A stretch of DNA of 34,971 nucleotides from Natrinema hispanicum (GCF_900111485.1 NZ_FOIC01000027.1:1-34971), one strand, 5' to 3'; shown: positions 1 to 9,301, counted from the first letter of the stretch. Numbers and translations are program-made. Notes: a model not told the origin generated them from the letters alone.

Positions 1-290
1 TTATCGTAGCCGACCCAGAGTGGTGCAGACGGTGTCTCGACACCTGCCTCGAACATCTCGCAGACAAATGGTCCTGCAACAGTGCCCTCCTGAGCCGTTT
101 CGGTGATAGCTTGCTTCCCTCCGATGGAACTGGTCTTCTGCTCATCGATATCGTATGTCTCGCCGAGTTGGGATTGGGGAGCCGGTGGTGAATCGAGCGG
201 AGAGTCACCGTCACCAGTAGCTTGTGTCGCTGGCTCGGTCTCCATACCCTCTTCGGATTTGCCGCGGTCAAAGAATCGATCAAACACCAT
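1..290 (-). CDS. N-terminus of T4SS gene, probably coupling ATPase (partial)
   Basis: An open frame runs off the left edge of the window; about 96 codons are visible. The ATG at 290 overlaps the stop of the upstream gene (280) by 11 bp, so it is translated in the same operon. The visible part starts MVFDRFFDRGK, has a low-complexity acidic linker rich in Pro, Ser and Gln (residues about 15-45), then a more ordered stretch containing GPFVCEMFEAG and PLWVGYD. No ATP-binding motif is reached. In archaeal and Gram-positive conjugation loci the gene after the upstream type of protein usually encodes the VirD4/TraD/HerA-like coupling ATPase, so that is the expected product. This is inference from position; the visible residues alone do not prove it. 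Confidence 0.5.
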   Translation of the reverse strand, partial: MVFDRFFDRGKSEEGMETEPATQATGDGDSPLDSPPAPQSQLGETYDIDEQKTSSIGGKQAITETAQEGTVAGPFVCEMFEAGVETPSAPLWVGYD

Positions 291-1428
291 CGTGTCCTCT
301 GTTAGTAACGTTGTGTTCGGTGGAAGCGCTGCTACTGGTGGACTGTTCGTATTGGCCGAGATCGGCAGGGGCGCGGTCACCACGTCGGGTATATCGCCAG
401 TCGATATTCGGCGTCTCAATCTCTGCATTGGGGATATGTGCGACGCCGGCGAGTTCGTCGACGGTCATAATCATGTGCCGGTCGATCCACTCACGGTCAC
501 ACATCCGCTGGACGAACTGCCGAAGCCGCGTTGCGCGTTTGCTCTCTCGGCGATGCCAGACAGGCTTGTCGTCGAGACCCTGCTCAGTAATCGCGTTGTA
601 GTACTTCCTGAACATCCCCGCGACGCCACGAGCACGGGCCTCAGCCTCGTCTTGCTCGCTCGAGGCAGCAAGCACGCGAATGTTCACGTGGAACGCCTGT
701 TGGCCACGTTGCTGTTCAATGGTTTTCGCAGCCTGTTTGTCCTTCTCGCTTGGCGGTCGCGTTCGGGGATTGAGCCAGCCGACGGATGTCCCTTGGCGAA
801 GCGCGTGCGCGAGTTCGTCGACGCTATTGTGCTTGAACCGGTCGCCGTCAGTCCACGACTGTTTCGCAGGTCGAAACACGACCTGCGTAACGACGGTACT
901 CTCATCGAGCGAGAGCATCTCGCTCGTAATCTCGCCGTAGGGATCCGTCTCGAAGCCCTCGCTGTTGTGATGACGAATCGGATAGTAGGGGATCTTCTCC
1001 ATCTCGAGCCACGCGCCGGCAACGTACTCGTCAGCGTCGATAACGGGGAACGCATAGCCCTCCTCGACCGGGAAAACCTCACTGTTGGCGTAGTTGTTCC
1101 CAACACGCCGTCTGAACTTGTCGGCTGCTGCCTCAGTGGCAGCGTGCATGTAGAACTTGATCTTCCCTTCATCAAACCAGACCTCAAACGAGTGGTGGTC
1201 ACTCGTATTCTTCCCACGGAAGTTCGTCGTCACATCGTGGACTGACTGGAGGACCCCGGCCCCGTCCGCGATACCGTTGTTCTCTTTGTATGGGCGGATC
1301 CGCAGCAGCGTTCCTGGCGTATCCGCTTGGTGTTGGACGAACGAATCGTGCTCTCCGAAGTTGAGTTGCGTCGCCTCGTACTGTGGCGACGAACCCAGGA
1401 TTGTCTTGATTTGATTGAACCTAGTCAT
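280..1428 (-). CDS. Conjugation protein resembling N-terminal half of VirD4-type coupling protein
   Basis: This 382-aa protein starts MTRFNQIK at 1428, where ATG overlaps the VirB4 stop (1421-1423) by 8 bp; an in-frame extension upstream is only an antisense-like shadow of VirB4. It has no clear membrane segment and no Walker motif. Mid-protein it carries a stretch like FHVNIRVLAAS followed by an Ala/Glu-rich helix, and towards the C-terminus the pattern VDELAGVAHIPNAEIETP. Patterns of this kind precede the ATPase core in archaeal and Firmicutes conjugative coupling proteins. Here the ATPase core would be in the next gene, so the coupling protein may be split in two. The C-terminal 30 residues are low complexity (Ser/Thr/Asn). 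Membership of the conjugation apparatus is well supported by the overlaps on both sides; the exact role is inferred. Confidence 0.72.
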   Translation of the reverse strand: MTRFNQIKTILGSSPQYEATQLNFGEHDSFVQHQADTPGTLLRIRPYKENNGIADGAGVLQSVHDVTTNFRGKNTSDHHSFEVWFDEGKIKFYMHAATEAAADKFRRRVGNNYANSEVFPVEEGYAFPVIDADEYVAGAWLEMEKIPYYPIRHHNSEGFETDPYGEITSEMLSLDESTVVTQVVFRPAKQSWTDGDRFKHNSVDELAHALRQGTSVGWLNPRTRPPSEKDKQAAKTIEQQRGQQAFHVNIRVLAASSEQDEAEARARGVAGMFRKYYNAITEQGLDDKPVWHRRESKRATRLRQFVQRMCDREWIDRHMIMTVDELAGVAHIPNAEIETPNIDWRYTRRGDRAPADLGQYEQSTSSSASTEHNVTNRGHDGV

Positions 1429-4400
1429 GGTCTTGGATGTCAGACTCAGTTTCAGTCGTGTCCTGTGCAGTAGCTGATTCCCCACCATCAGGTCGGACAG
1501 ACGATTTCTCACTGTCTGTCTCGAGGGAATGCTCGACGACCGCATCGAGAACCTCTTCTTTCGTGAGATCTGCCTCGAGAAGCCGACTGGCCGCATCTGC
1601 GCTGAGATCGAGACGCGTTGCAAGCGCGTTGCGCTGAGCTTCGTTCTCGACAAACTCTTCGAAGGCGAGCAACTCCGCTGGCTCGTCACGAATCGCCTGC
1701 TCGATGAAGGCCTGGTCCTCGGGCTCGTAGTCGATAATCCGTTTCTCGAAGTCGTCAGCCACGATATGCAGCGGGTACGTCCCGTGTTCTTCGACGCGAA
1801 CGAGTGCCTGACTATAGCCGAGATCTTCGTTCCCGGCATCGGCACCCCTGACGTACCGTCGCTGCTCTTCGGTCAAGCCGATCTTGTCGGCTGTCCGATC
1901 GTCTAGTTCGGGGAGTTTGTGGAGGACCTTGATCGGGCACATGCCGATGATTTTCTCCGCCTGCTCGGTCTCATAGAATTCCTGAGCAGTTTGGGAGAGC
2001 AGCACCATCCGAAGCCCTGCATGGCGTTGGTGCCGGAACGCTGTCTCGAGGAAGTCGAGATTCGCTTGATCCTCAAAGAGGTAGTGGGCTTCGTCGATCG
2101 CGAGTTCGACGTTTCGCTGGGTGTTTTTCGCTTGCTGGTAGATCGTCGACAGCAGCAGTTGCATCAAGAACGTCTGGCGATCGATTCCCGAGGCACTGCC
2201 CTCGATCTGACCGAGGTCGATATAGACGACCTTGTTGTCGCCCTCGAGGATATCGATCTCGGAGTGATGTGAGAGGTTTTCGTATGAGCCACCCTCGCGG
2301 AACGGCTGGAACGCAATCGCGAGTTCATCTGCATACTGTGCGGCACGCTCGCGAGCGGAGTCAGATTTCGCGATGTTGTGCTCATCTGGGTTCTCAGCGA
2401 TATCACAGAGGATCCGATGGACGTCCTGCATCGTCGGTGAATTCGCCGACGTGTGCGTCGAGACGTCGTCTTCAACGATCCCTGCTTGCCGGTAGGCTTC
2501 ATCGATGACGTACGAGAGGACGCCCGTCTCGGTTCCGAGTTCGATATCACGAGCGTTGAGGAAGTTCTCGAGGACGGCGTAGACCTCGTCTTTCTTCGCC
2601 GAAAGGGGAGAGATCCCGTCACCGGAATCAAGAACGTGCTGGGGCGTCTCGCGGATCTCGAGTGGGTTGAGCTTCGTATCGCCACCGACAGTGATCGTCT
2701 TTGCGTTCAGTGCATCCGCGATCCCACGGAAGCCACCAACTGGATCGACGAGAACGAGCATGGTGTCGTTGCGGCGTTTCATCATCCGAAGGTGGCGCAT
2801 GATATCGCCGAACGTCTTCCCAGCGCCCGGCATCCCGACGACGAGTTCACTGTGACCCGTCTCGAGCGCCCACGGGTTGATCCGGATTGGGGAACCGTTG
2901 TGGCCATGATAGCCGTACTCGATACCCTCGTTCATCATCAGGTAGTTCGACGAGAACGGGAACATCGCGCCGACAGCTTGGTTCGTCAGCGTCGACATGC
3001 GGTCACGGCCAAGTTCGTTCGCGCCAAGTGGCGACACTGTCGCGAGTCCACGTTCCTGCCAGCGACTCGCGACCTTGAGCGTGCAGTTCGCTGGCGCATC
3101 CTTGATGATCGACCGCAGGCGCGTCGTCTGATTATCGAGCTCCTGTTGATTATTAGCGGCGAGGCGAATGAACACCCCACCGCGATAGAACGACGCTTTG
3201 TTCGCACGGACGAGCGACCGCATGTACTTCGCCTGATCGATGTCTTCCTGGAGGTCCTCGGATTTGAGACTGTTCGAGTCGTGCTGGTTGATCTTCAAAT
3301 CCGAGATCCAGTCTGCCATCATATCCTGGGCCGACTGGCTGTCGAACGGATCGAGATGGATGCTGATGTCGGTCTGCAACTCCGTGTCGAGTAACAGTCG
3401 CTCGAGAAGGCCATCTGGCGGTTCCTCAGGGAATTGTTCAATCCAGAACGTGCGAACGTACGTCTCGTCGTTGATCACGGCGTAGGTCGTCTCCCAGTCG
3501 ACTGTCGACGGTGCGACCACCGACTGGTGCATCGTCGACGTGTCTGGTAACCGATCGTCAGTTCCGGTTGACGAGTCGTCAACAGCATCCTCGTCGATAG
3601 TGTCCTCCTCCCGATCGCTCGAGGCCGTGCCTGGCGGGCTATCACTGTCGTGCTCAGCCATTGCATCGAGGACGTCATCGGGATCAGGCGTTGCTGGGAC
3701 ACCGTCGCTTATCCCGTGCGAGACGACAGGGAACGTCCCAAGTGCGTTCGTAATATTGCCGTACTCTTCGGGATGGCACGTCCAGTACTCCTTCGTGATC
3801 CGAGCGAGATCGTAGGCATCGACGGGGCTGACCGAACACCGATAGAGCGACGACCCACCACGGCGGAGTTGTGTCAGTCGTGACTCGAGGTGTTCTTCTT
3901 TGAATTGCTCTCGCTCGGCGTCGGTCAGGTCATCAGTTTGGAATCGGCCGAAGAACCGTCCAATACCAGGAAGGTCAGCAAGATAGGCGAGGACACTGTC
4001 ATCAGTTGCGTCGAAGTGTTCAACATCCGCGTCGTTCACCGCAGTGATAAGGTAGTACTCGCGGATCGTGGTCGTCTCCGAGTCGATTTCGCCGTTGTCA
4101 GTCGTATTCGCGCCAACATATTCCTCAAGCAGCCGTTTCAACACAGGACGTGAGCGAACGTCGGCGTCAGCGAGTCGATCCTGGTGTGCACGGATGGTCT
4201 CGTCGTCATCGACCTCACGGCTAGTGACGTAGATCTTCACTGGAAAGTCGATAGTCGAGTTGGCGAACTCCGAGAGCGACTGGACAGCCTTCGCCCACGC
4301 ATCATCATCCTCGAGGGCCATGTTCGCGGGCTCGACTTTCATCGCCCCAACGAGTGCGCCATCCGTTCGTTCGATGGCATGCGGGTACACTCGCTGGAGG

Positions 4401-4744
4401 CGAGTCAGATACCGCACCTCGCTATTGTCCTCGCCACCATGCGTGTACTCCTTGTTTTTGATCGCCCAGCTAAGACGAGCAGCGAGCCACTCAGTCAGCC
4501 ACAGATATCGGGGCTTGACCTTGTGGAGCAAGAACAGCAACGTCACGAGCATGAGCCCGAATCCCAGCACCGGGATCGTCAGTGCTGCCGGGACGAACGT
4601 CGCTGCAACGACCGTGACGAACGCCACTGCGAGAAACAACATGAGCTCGCCAATCGTGTAGCCCCGGAAGAAGGCCGTTGTGCCACCCAGCGACTGATGG
4701 ATCTTTCGCGCGGTATAGTCGTGATCAGGGGTGTTCGTACTCAT
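1421..4744 (-). CDS. virB4: VirB4/TraC-like conjugation ATPase
   Basis: This is the motor ATPase of a type IV secretion system, acting at the cytoplasmic face of the membrane. The start is ATG 4744 (MSTNTPDHDYTARK), preceded at 6 nt by GGTGGTG, a good haloarchaeal Shine-Dalgarno sequence; GTG codons at 4753/4756 would overlap that site. The length is 1107 aa. Two hydrophobic segments near residues 30-75 follow a short soluble head, like the PrgI or VirB3-type domains found upstream of or fused to VirB4. The Walker A motif GMPGAGKTFGD lies near residue 640 and the Walker B motif LAIDEAHYLF near residue 880. An acidic Ser/Thr/Asp linker lies around residues 365-395. The C-terminus is acidic. 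It follows the VirB6-like gene by 5 bp and overlaps the next gene by 8 bp. Confidence 0.93.
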   Translation of the reverse strand: MSTNTPDHDYTARKIHQSLGGTTAFFRGYTIGELMLFLAVAFVTVVAATFVPAALTIPVLGFGLMLVTLLFLLHKVKPRYLWLTEWLAARLSWAIKNKEYTHGGEDNSEVRYLTRLQRVYPHAIERTDGALVGAMKVEPANMALEDDDAWAKAVQSLSEFANSTIDFPVKIYVTSREVDDDETIRAHQDRLADADVRSRPVLKRLLEEYVGANTTDNGEIDSETTTIREYYLITAVNDADVEHFDATDDSVLAYLADLPGIGRFFGRFQTDDLTDAEREQFKEEHLESRLTQLRRGGSSLYRCSVSPVDAYDLARITKEYWTCHPEEYGNITNALGTFPVVSHGISDGVPATPDPDDVLDAMAEHDSDSPPGTASSDREEDTIDEDAVDDSSTGTDDRLPDTSTMHQSVVAPSTVDWETTYAVINDETYVRTFWIEQFPEEPPDGLLERLLLDTELQTDISIHLDPFDSQSAQDMMADWISDLKINQHDSNSLKSEDLQEDIDQAKYMRSLVRANKASFYRGGVFIRLAANNQQELDNQTTRLRSIIKDAPANCTLKVASRWQERGLATVSPLGANELGRDRMSTLTNQAVGAMFPFSSNYLMMNEGIEYGYHGHNGSPIRINPWALETGHSELVVGMPGAGKTFGDIMRHLRMMKRRNDTMLVLVDPVGGFRGIADALNAKTITVGGDTKLNPLEIRETPQHVLDSGDGISPLSAKKDEVYAVLENFLNARDIELGTETGVLSYVIDEAYRQAGIVEDDVSTHTSANSPTMQDVHRILCDIAENPDEHNIAKSDSARERAAQYADELAIAFQPFREGGSYENLSHHSEIDILEGDNKVVYIDLGQIEGSASGIDRQTFLMQLLLSTIYQQAKNTQRNVELAIDEAHYLFEDQANLDFLETAFRHQRHAGLRMVLLSQTAQEFYETEQAEKIIGMCPIKVLHKLPELDDRTADKIGLTEEQRRYVRGADAGNEDLGYSQALVRVEEHGTYPLHIVADDFEKRIIDYEPEDQAFIEQAIRDEPAELLAFEEFVENEAQRNALATRLDLSADAASRLLEADLTKEEVLDAVVEHSLETDSEKSSVRPDGGESATAQDTTETESDIQDHD

Positions 4745-4749
4745 CGAAT

Positions 4750-5958
4750 TCACCACCGCGAAACCTTTTCTTTCGTGTTTTTGAGGCCACGCTTGGTTCG
4801 AGTCGATGCTTTCTGTGTGGCGTTGCGAGCGTCATCAGCGGCCTTATCGCGCATCCGCCCAGTCCTCGACTTCCGCAAGTTGTTGTAGCGGCCGGCGTGA
4901 TCCTTCGTCGAGCGGGCCGAAGAGCCGAGCTTGTATGCTCTCGAGTCGCCGCTCCCGAGTGTCGTCTGGCCGCTCTTTGTGACGGATCCAATCTGGTTAT
5001 CTGCGTATCCACGGTGGACGTTTCGAGCACCACGGACCGCTTTTCCAGAAGTGCGCTTTGCCTTTGCAGCGCCAGCTTTAGCCGCTGCAGGATTCGTTGC
5101 AGTAGCCCCTTTCTGGGCGATCGTCCGCATCGCTGGGCTACTCCAGTAGACCGTCATGATCATCGCGATAATCGCCGCAGGAATCAGCGTCAATCCAATA
5201 AACAGCGAGAAGAGCCCTTTCACAGAAGTCTCGAGACCACCAACCTCCCATCCAATCCGGAAGAGGATCGCTGGTGGGATCCCAGCAAGCACTAGTCCAG
5301 GATAAATTCCTGCGGCTCGACGTGCCATGTTTGCCGCTGGACTAAATGGCCACACCTCCATCGACCAGAGGACACCCAATAGCGGCATAATCGGTGTGAG
5401 TACACAGAGGGCGATCCAGCGGAAAGCGACGACAAACCCTGCAACAACCAAAAAGAAGTTCGATATGACGACCATTACCAGAATGGCGAACGTCCCACCA
5501 AGAGAGGATCGGATAAGGCCACCGAGTCCTGCCGACATTTCATCAGTTGGAGCGATCGTCATACCTACTGCGTCGAAGAACTGCAGCGGGATCGATACCA
5601 GTGGGAACCAGACGAAGGTACCCATAAATACAAGCCCAAGTCGTCGTAGGAGCTGTTTTCGCCGATATTCGCTTATCGATCCTGACCGGAGGCCAACGAA
5701 AGCAAAGGCGATAACTATCATCATGATGGAAAGTGGAAGAATATATGGAAGGTATACGTCCTGATACAGACTCTCCCATGGCGCGTTATCTGGGGATCCG
5801 ATGACCATATATCCAGAGTCCGATACTGGAGCTGGTACACCGACAATAGGTCCTAGAATTGCATCATAAATATCATTGATAAGACTGAGGAGAGCATCAG
5901 TAAAATCCTCAATGACGTTCTTGATTGCATTCTCGACTTCTTCCTGCAACCATGCCAT
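4750..5958 (-). CDS. VirB6/TrbL-like polytopic membrane protein
   Basis: This 402-aa protein has an amphipathic N-terminus, then about six to eight strongly hydrophobic segments between residues 20 and 290 (for example LPLSIMMIVIAFAFVGL, FAILVMVVISNFFLVVAGF, LIPAAIIAMIMTVYW). A basic, Ala/Lys/Arg-rich tail of about 110 residues contains no hydrophobic segment. That architecture, together with its place directly before VirB4, fits the inner-membrane channel protein VirB6/TrbL of type IV secretion systems. The ATG (5956-5958) directly abuts the stop of the upstream lipoprotein gene and is preceded by a GGGGGTGAG Shine-Dalgarno sequence lying inside that gene. The basic tail is unusual and could touch DNA or the acidic VirB4 surface (inference). 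Confidence 0.82.
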   Translation of the reverse strand: MAWLQEEVENAIKNVIEDFTDALLSLINDIYDAILGPIVGVPAPVSDSGYMVIGSPDNAPWESLYQDVYLPYILPLSIMMIVIAFAFVGLRSGSISEYRRKQLLRRLGLVFMGTFVWFPLVSIPLQFFDAVGMTIAPTDEMSAGLGGLIRSSLGGTFAILVMVVISNFFLVVAGFVVAFRWIALCVLTPIMPLLGVLWSMEVWPFSPAANMARRAAGIYPGLVLAGIPPAILFRIGWEVGGLETSVKGLFSLFIGLTLIPAAIIAMIMTVYWSSPAMRTIAQKGATATNPAAAKAGAAKAKRTSGKAVRGARNVHRGYADNQIGSVTKSGQTTLGSGDSRAYKLGSSARSTKDHAGRYNNLRKSRTGRMRDKAADDARNATQKASTRTKRGLKNTKEKVSRW

Positions 5959-6828
5959 CTAATTCTCACCCCCGCTAGATATGGATGTGCCAGTGCTACC
6001 ATCGACGATAGTGATTTCACATGACTGACTATCTCCATACTTGATTTCCTGAGTGTACGAGGGATTTGATCCGACTTGGACATGGGCTGTGACAGTCATC
6101 GGTTCCGTACCGAGTTCATCACAGTCTAGCGAGTGCACCGCACCATCTGTCGCATAGACAGATCCCTTAGAGTAGACTGTAGTCTTTCCCGGCGGCAAGT
6201 GTGCCTCGTGGTAGTATGACTGCGATTCCTTCGACAGTAGTCGGGCAACTGGTGAACTCCTCCACCGAAGTTCAGTAAGTAACGAAGGAATCGTGCCTGT
6301 ATTCTCAATAACGACTGCTGCGTACTCATCCCAGTCAGGCGAATTCTTGTCCCACTCCATGTCGGGATTCTCGGCTGCCCACAGCACGTCCGTGATCGTA
6401 CACTCCGCCTCGAGTGTGAGTGTCGTCGTATCAACCTGCTCGTCTCCATCGAGAGCAACCAATTCGTAGTCCCCAGTGGGCACACTGTCCTCATAGCGAC
6501 CGAGTATTTCGAATGATGTCGTGGTCTCACCGCTCGCGAGACGCTGTTGGTCGAACAACTCGCCGTTCGGATCGATGAGGTTGATGAGCTCAACTGACGC
6601 ATCATCGGCAACCTCGATCTCGAGGGTTGTGTCACCCATCTCGATAGAGGTGAAGACGTCACTCCCTTCTGCACTAATCCCGCCGCCATCCGTACTGTTA
6701 CTGGTGTTCGATGGGTCTGTGGACGTCCCCGACGTACAGCCGGCAAGGGCGGCGGTACTCACACCAAGGCTGGCAAGGACTGCTCGGCGAGCGATACCAC
6801 CGTCGTCTCGATTGGTATTTTCTGTCAT
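5959..6828 (-). CDS. Tat-exported lipoprotein of the T4SS operon
   Basis: This 289-aa protein has a twin-arginine signal (GGIARRAVLASLGVS) ending in the lipobox LAGC near residue 30, followed by a Ser/Thr/Asp/Gly-rich spacer. It is therefore expected to be exported folded by Tat and lipid-anchored on the outer face of the cell membrane. The mature part is beta-rich and acidic, with ELVALDGDEQ and TTLTLEAECTIT-type stretches. Its ATG overlaps the stop of the upstream 586-aa gene by 4 bp (ATGA), and VirB6 starts immediately after its stop. By position it could play the role that small lipoproteins (VirB7, TraV) play in bacterial systems, but I see no sequence similarity to support this; archaea have no outer membrane core complex. 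Confidence 0.85.
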   Translation of the reverse strand: MTENTNRDDGGIARRAVLASLGVSTAALAGCTSGTSTDPSNTSNSTDGGGISAEGSDVFTSIEMGDTTLEIEVADDASVELINLIDPNGELFDQQRLASGETTTSFEILGRYEDSVPTGDYELVALDGDEQVDTTTLTLEAECTITDVLWAAENPDMEWDKNSPDWDEYAAVVIENTGTIPSLLTELRWRSSPVARLLSKESQSYYHEAHLPPGKTTVYSKGSVYATDGAVHSLDCDELGTEPMTVTAHVQVGSNPSYTQEIKYGDSQSCEITIVDGSTGTSISSGGEN

Positions 6829-8585
6829 GGATTGTCTCGTAGTCCAAGGACCGCACCGCCAGTCAGGTAGTCAAAGCCGTAGACAGCCAGCGCAACCGGG
6901 AGGAACCAGAGCAGCGTCACGAGGAACAGCTGGACAAGCTTCTGGAACGTGGGGTAGTTCGGGGGAACCGTCGCCCGATCCTCCGCTGCGGAGTACAGCT
7001 GGTCTGCACGCCACCAGTCTGCGGGAACGTACTGGCCATCGATGAGCGACGACGGCTGCTTCTCGAGTTCGAAGACGGCCATTCCGCTCGCGTTCAGCGC
7101 AGCCGATTGGCTGCCGATTTCGACTTGCCCAGTTGTAACTGGGTTGCCGGTCGTCGTCTCCGTGACGGTTGCTTGAACGAGCGTCCCCGACGAGTTTGTC
7201 TCGAGAACCGTCAACTCGAGAGTGGTGTCACGAACGGTTCCGTTGTCGGTGACCGAAATCGTCTCTGACTGGCCACGAACGATCCCGTGGACGGTTACCT
7301 CGTCGAAGGTGGCTGCTGGAAGCGTCTCCGATCGGACGGCGATCGATGTCGCATTCGTATAGTTGTCAACCGTCGGAATGGCGATTGCACTCGAGAGGGA
7401 CGGGCCAGCGTGTTTGCTCCCCCACGCTTCTTCGATCACTAACGGCGGTTCGGCATCCTCTGTTGCCTTGCTCGGCATATCCGGCCGTTTCTGCGTGGGG
7501 ATGGCGTGGAGTTGTGCCGGACGAACGGACGAGTTCGTCCGAGTCGTCTCTGTTTCCGTCCGAGACACCATCGTCCGCCAGCCGTCGACTCCCGCCGAAT
7601 AAAACCGCCAGTTTCCACGCAAGCGCGCATCACTGCCAACATCGATTGCAGCCCACCGAGTTCCAGGGTGGATGACGACACCAGTGTGTGTTGGATCGTT
7701 TTCGAACGTAACGCGCTTCCCGCCTCTGTCGTTGATCTGTGCGACAACTGCGTGGCGGGAGTCAGTCGTTGTTACCTGTTCGGTTGGATAGTCGACCTCT
7801 GTCTCCCACGAGCCCTCACAGGATCCGATCGTGCTATTGTAATCAGTGCACGTCCGGGTTTCATGCCGAAGGCGAGCGGTAACTGTCGCTTCAACGGTCA
7901 AATTCTGCGCTCCCGACAGTCCCTGATACTCGAGCGTGGAGCGATGGCCACGATCAGCGTCAAGCACCCAACTATCTGTCTGTAGGACAACCGTGTCGAC
8001 AGCAGTGTCAGCAATCGACCAGTGATGGCGGACCGAGCCGCTTGTGTCATCGTCTGGGACACGGACCCGGTAATCGGCTATCGCAAGGACCTCGCCGTCT
8101 GGCGTGATGTACTGCGTCGAGGTGTTCCCCGAGTGCAGCACCGTCGACGGCTGGACTGCAGCGATGCTCGTGTACGCATCCCGGATGTAGAGCCCATTCT
8201 CAAGATGTGCTCTTTTGGGATGGATAGAGGTTTTTTCGCCACCAGGGTCAAAGTCCTGGAGATCACCGCTGTTCCACCTCTCGACATCGTCGATTGGCTT
8301 CTCGAACGGGACATCTGTCGACCCTGCAAGCCGGGTCGCAAACTCCGGTGCAGAGGAAACCGTCTCTTCGAACTCGTCACTCGAGCGGTTTTGCTGATCG
8401 AGGTCGTCCGACCACAACAGTGGGAACCGTGTCTCGTTCACACCGTAATCGGGCCCATCAGCAGGAATCGCTGTATCCGAACTCGGATTCGGCTGGGCAA
8501 CAGCAACACCGACAGCCAAGAACACAGCGCCTCCGCTCGCGATGAGAAGCATGAGGGCGGCGTTGATTGCACGTGGTGTGGTCAT
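6825..8585 (-). CDS. Large exported membrane-anchored protein of the T4SS operon
   Basis: This 586-aa protein has a Sec-type signal or membrane segment (residues about 7-30, ALMLLIASGGAVFLAVGVAV, cleavable after AQ), a long extracellular beta-rich domain and one or two C-terminal hydrophobic segments (about 550-580, LVQLFLVTLLWFLPVALAVYG). The ectodomain has Cys pairs (CTDYNSTIGSC) and a late Ig-like or carboxypeptidase-regulatory-like segment (NSSGTLVQATVTETTTGNPVT). It sits between the pilin candidate and the lipoprotein. I recognise it only as a component typical of haloarchaeal conjugation operons, with no bacterial VirB counterpart evident. A surface or adhesin role, or a scaffold around the channel, would fit its topology (inference). 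Confidence 0.85.
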   Translation of the reverse strand: MTTPRAINAALMLLIASGGAVFLAVGVAVAQPNPSSDTAIPADGPDYGVNETRFPLLWSDDLDQQNRSSDEFEETVSSAPEFATRLAGSTDVPFEKPIDDVERWNSGDLQDFDPGGEKTSIHPKRAHLENGLYIRDAYTSIAAVQPSTVLHSGNTSTQYITPDGEVLAIADYRVRVPDDDTSGSVRHHWSIADTAVDTVVLQTDSWVLDADRGHRSTLEYQGLSGAQNLTVEATVTARLRHETRTCTDYNSTIGSCEGSWETEVDYPTEQVTTTDSRHAVVAQINDRGGKRVTFENDPTHTGVVIHPGTRWAAIDVGSDARLRGNWRFYSAGVDGWRTMVSRTETETTRTNSSVRPAQLHAIPTQKRPDMPSKATEDAEPPLVIEEAWGSKHAGPSLSSAIAIPTVDNYTNATSIAVRSETLPAATFDEVTVHGIVRGQSETISVTDNGTVRDTTLELTVLETNSSGTLVQATVTETTTGNPVTTGQVEIGSQSAALNASGMAVFELEKQPSSLIDGQYVPADWWRADQLYSAAEDRATVPPNYPTFQKLVQLFLVTLLWFLPVALAVYGFDYLTGGAVLGLRDNP

Positions 8586-8621
8586 TGAGCTTCAGGCAAC
8601 CGCAAGCTCTGCTCTGGTGGG

Positions 8622-9077
8622 TCAGAATGGTCGGACACAATCTGAGAAGCCGAATCCCATCTGACTGCCAACCTTGTCAATCAGTTCGGGTGAGATCAGC
8701 GCAAGGACGATGATCACAAACCCGACACACGACATCACGAGTTTCTCTTTGGCCTGATTCTTCTTCTCAGGGTTTCCACCGGCACGCATGTACGAGAGGC
8801 CAGCTCGACCGACGTAGAATCCCGTTGCAGGAAGACCGAGACCAGCAACAGCACCGAAGACGATGCCAATGCCAGTCTCGACACCGGTACCACAGTAGAC
8901 ATCACCCACATTTGACTGGGCAGCTACTGATCCAGAAGCGAGGGCGAAGAAGGCCAGCCACACAGCAAGCGTGATTGCTACTGGCACGACTCGTCTCCAC
9001 GCTTGTCGGATCCTAGTCACCGAATCAGGGCATTCCGGCGATGATTCTGTCGACTGATGTGATGTATCCGTGTTCAT
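8622..9077 (-). CDS. VirB2/TrbC-like pilin candidate
   Basis: This 151-aa protein has a basic region (RIRQAWRRVV) followed by a first hydrophobic segment with a likely cleavage after ASGSVAAQ (residues about 30-53), then two further hydrophobic helices separated by a short basic loop with ARAGGNPEKKNQAKEK. The hydrophobic, basic-loop, hydrophobic arrangement with a long leader is the topology of VirB2/TrbC-type conjugative pilins and of the equivalent small subunit in archaeal conjugation loci. Two Cys remain in the predicted mature protein near its ends (VYCGTG and FSDCVRPF) and one in the second helix (VMSCVGF). The start overlaps the upstream gene stop by 4 bp (ATGA at 9074-9077). Family assignment rests on topology and context rather than a motif. 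Confidence 0.72.
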   Translation of the reverse strand: MNTDTSHQSTESSPECPDSVTRIRQAWRRVVPVAITLAVWLAFFALASGSVAAQSNVGDVYCGTGVETGIGIVFGAVAGLGLPATGFYVGRAGLSYMRAGGNPEKKNQAKEKLVMSCVGFVIIVLALISPELIDKVGSQMGFGFSDCVRPF

Positions 9078-9301
9078 TGGTACAGATATCTGTCCGCAGT
9101 GATTCGAACAGCACCTCGAAGCTCACACCCATAGTGGCTCGCTCCGATCCAGTCATTGAACTCTATTCCAAGACGACGAAAGACAGTCTCAGCGGAGGGC
9201 AACTGTTCGCCCAGTGCGTCTTGCGATCTAATGGAGGCCGCAGTTGGTCCGATGTGCGAAAGGCGTGGTACTGCGTCGATTTGTGGGATGATAGTGTCCA
9301 T
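9074..9301 (-). CDS. Small protein, first gene of the T4SS operon
   Basis: A 75-aa frame (MDTIIPQIDAVPRLS) whose stop overlaps the ATG of the pilin gene by 4 bp, the signature of translational coupling. It has no membrane segment and no motif I recognise; composition is mixed with Cys near the C-terminus. A purine-rich AAGAAGG lies about 16 nt upstream of the start. It may be a leader gene that couples translation of the pilin, or a small regulator. The overlap is the main reason for calling it real. A 66-aa frame overlapping it in another phase (9163-9363) lacks such support. Confidence 0.55.
   Translation of the reverse strand: MDTIIPQIDAVPRLSHIGPTAASIRSQDALGEQLPSAETVFRRLGIEFNDWIGASHYGCELRGAVRITADRYLYQ

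Noticed and set aside
103-1245. Long plus frame (380 codons) opposite the conjugation gene
   Set aside because: Antisense shadow; the minus-strand gene overlaps both neighbours in operon fashion and has acidic haloarchaeal composition.
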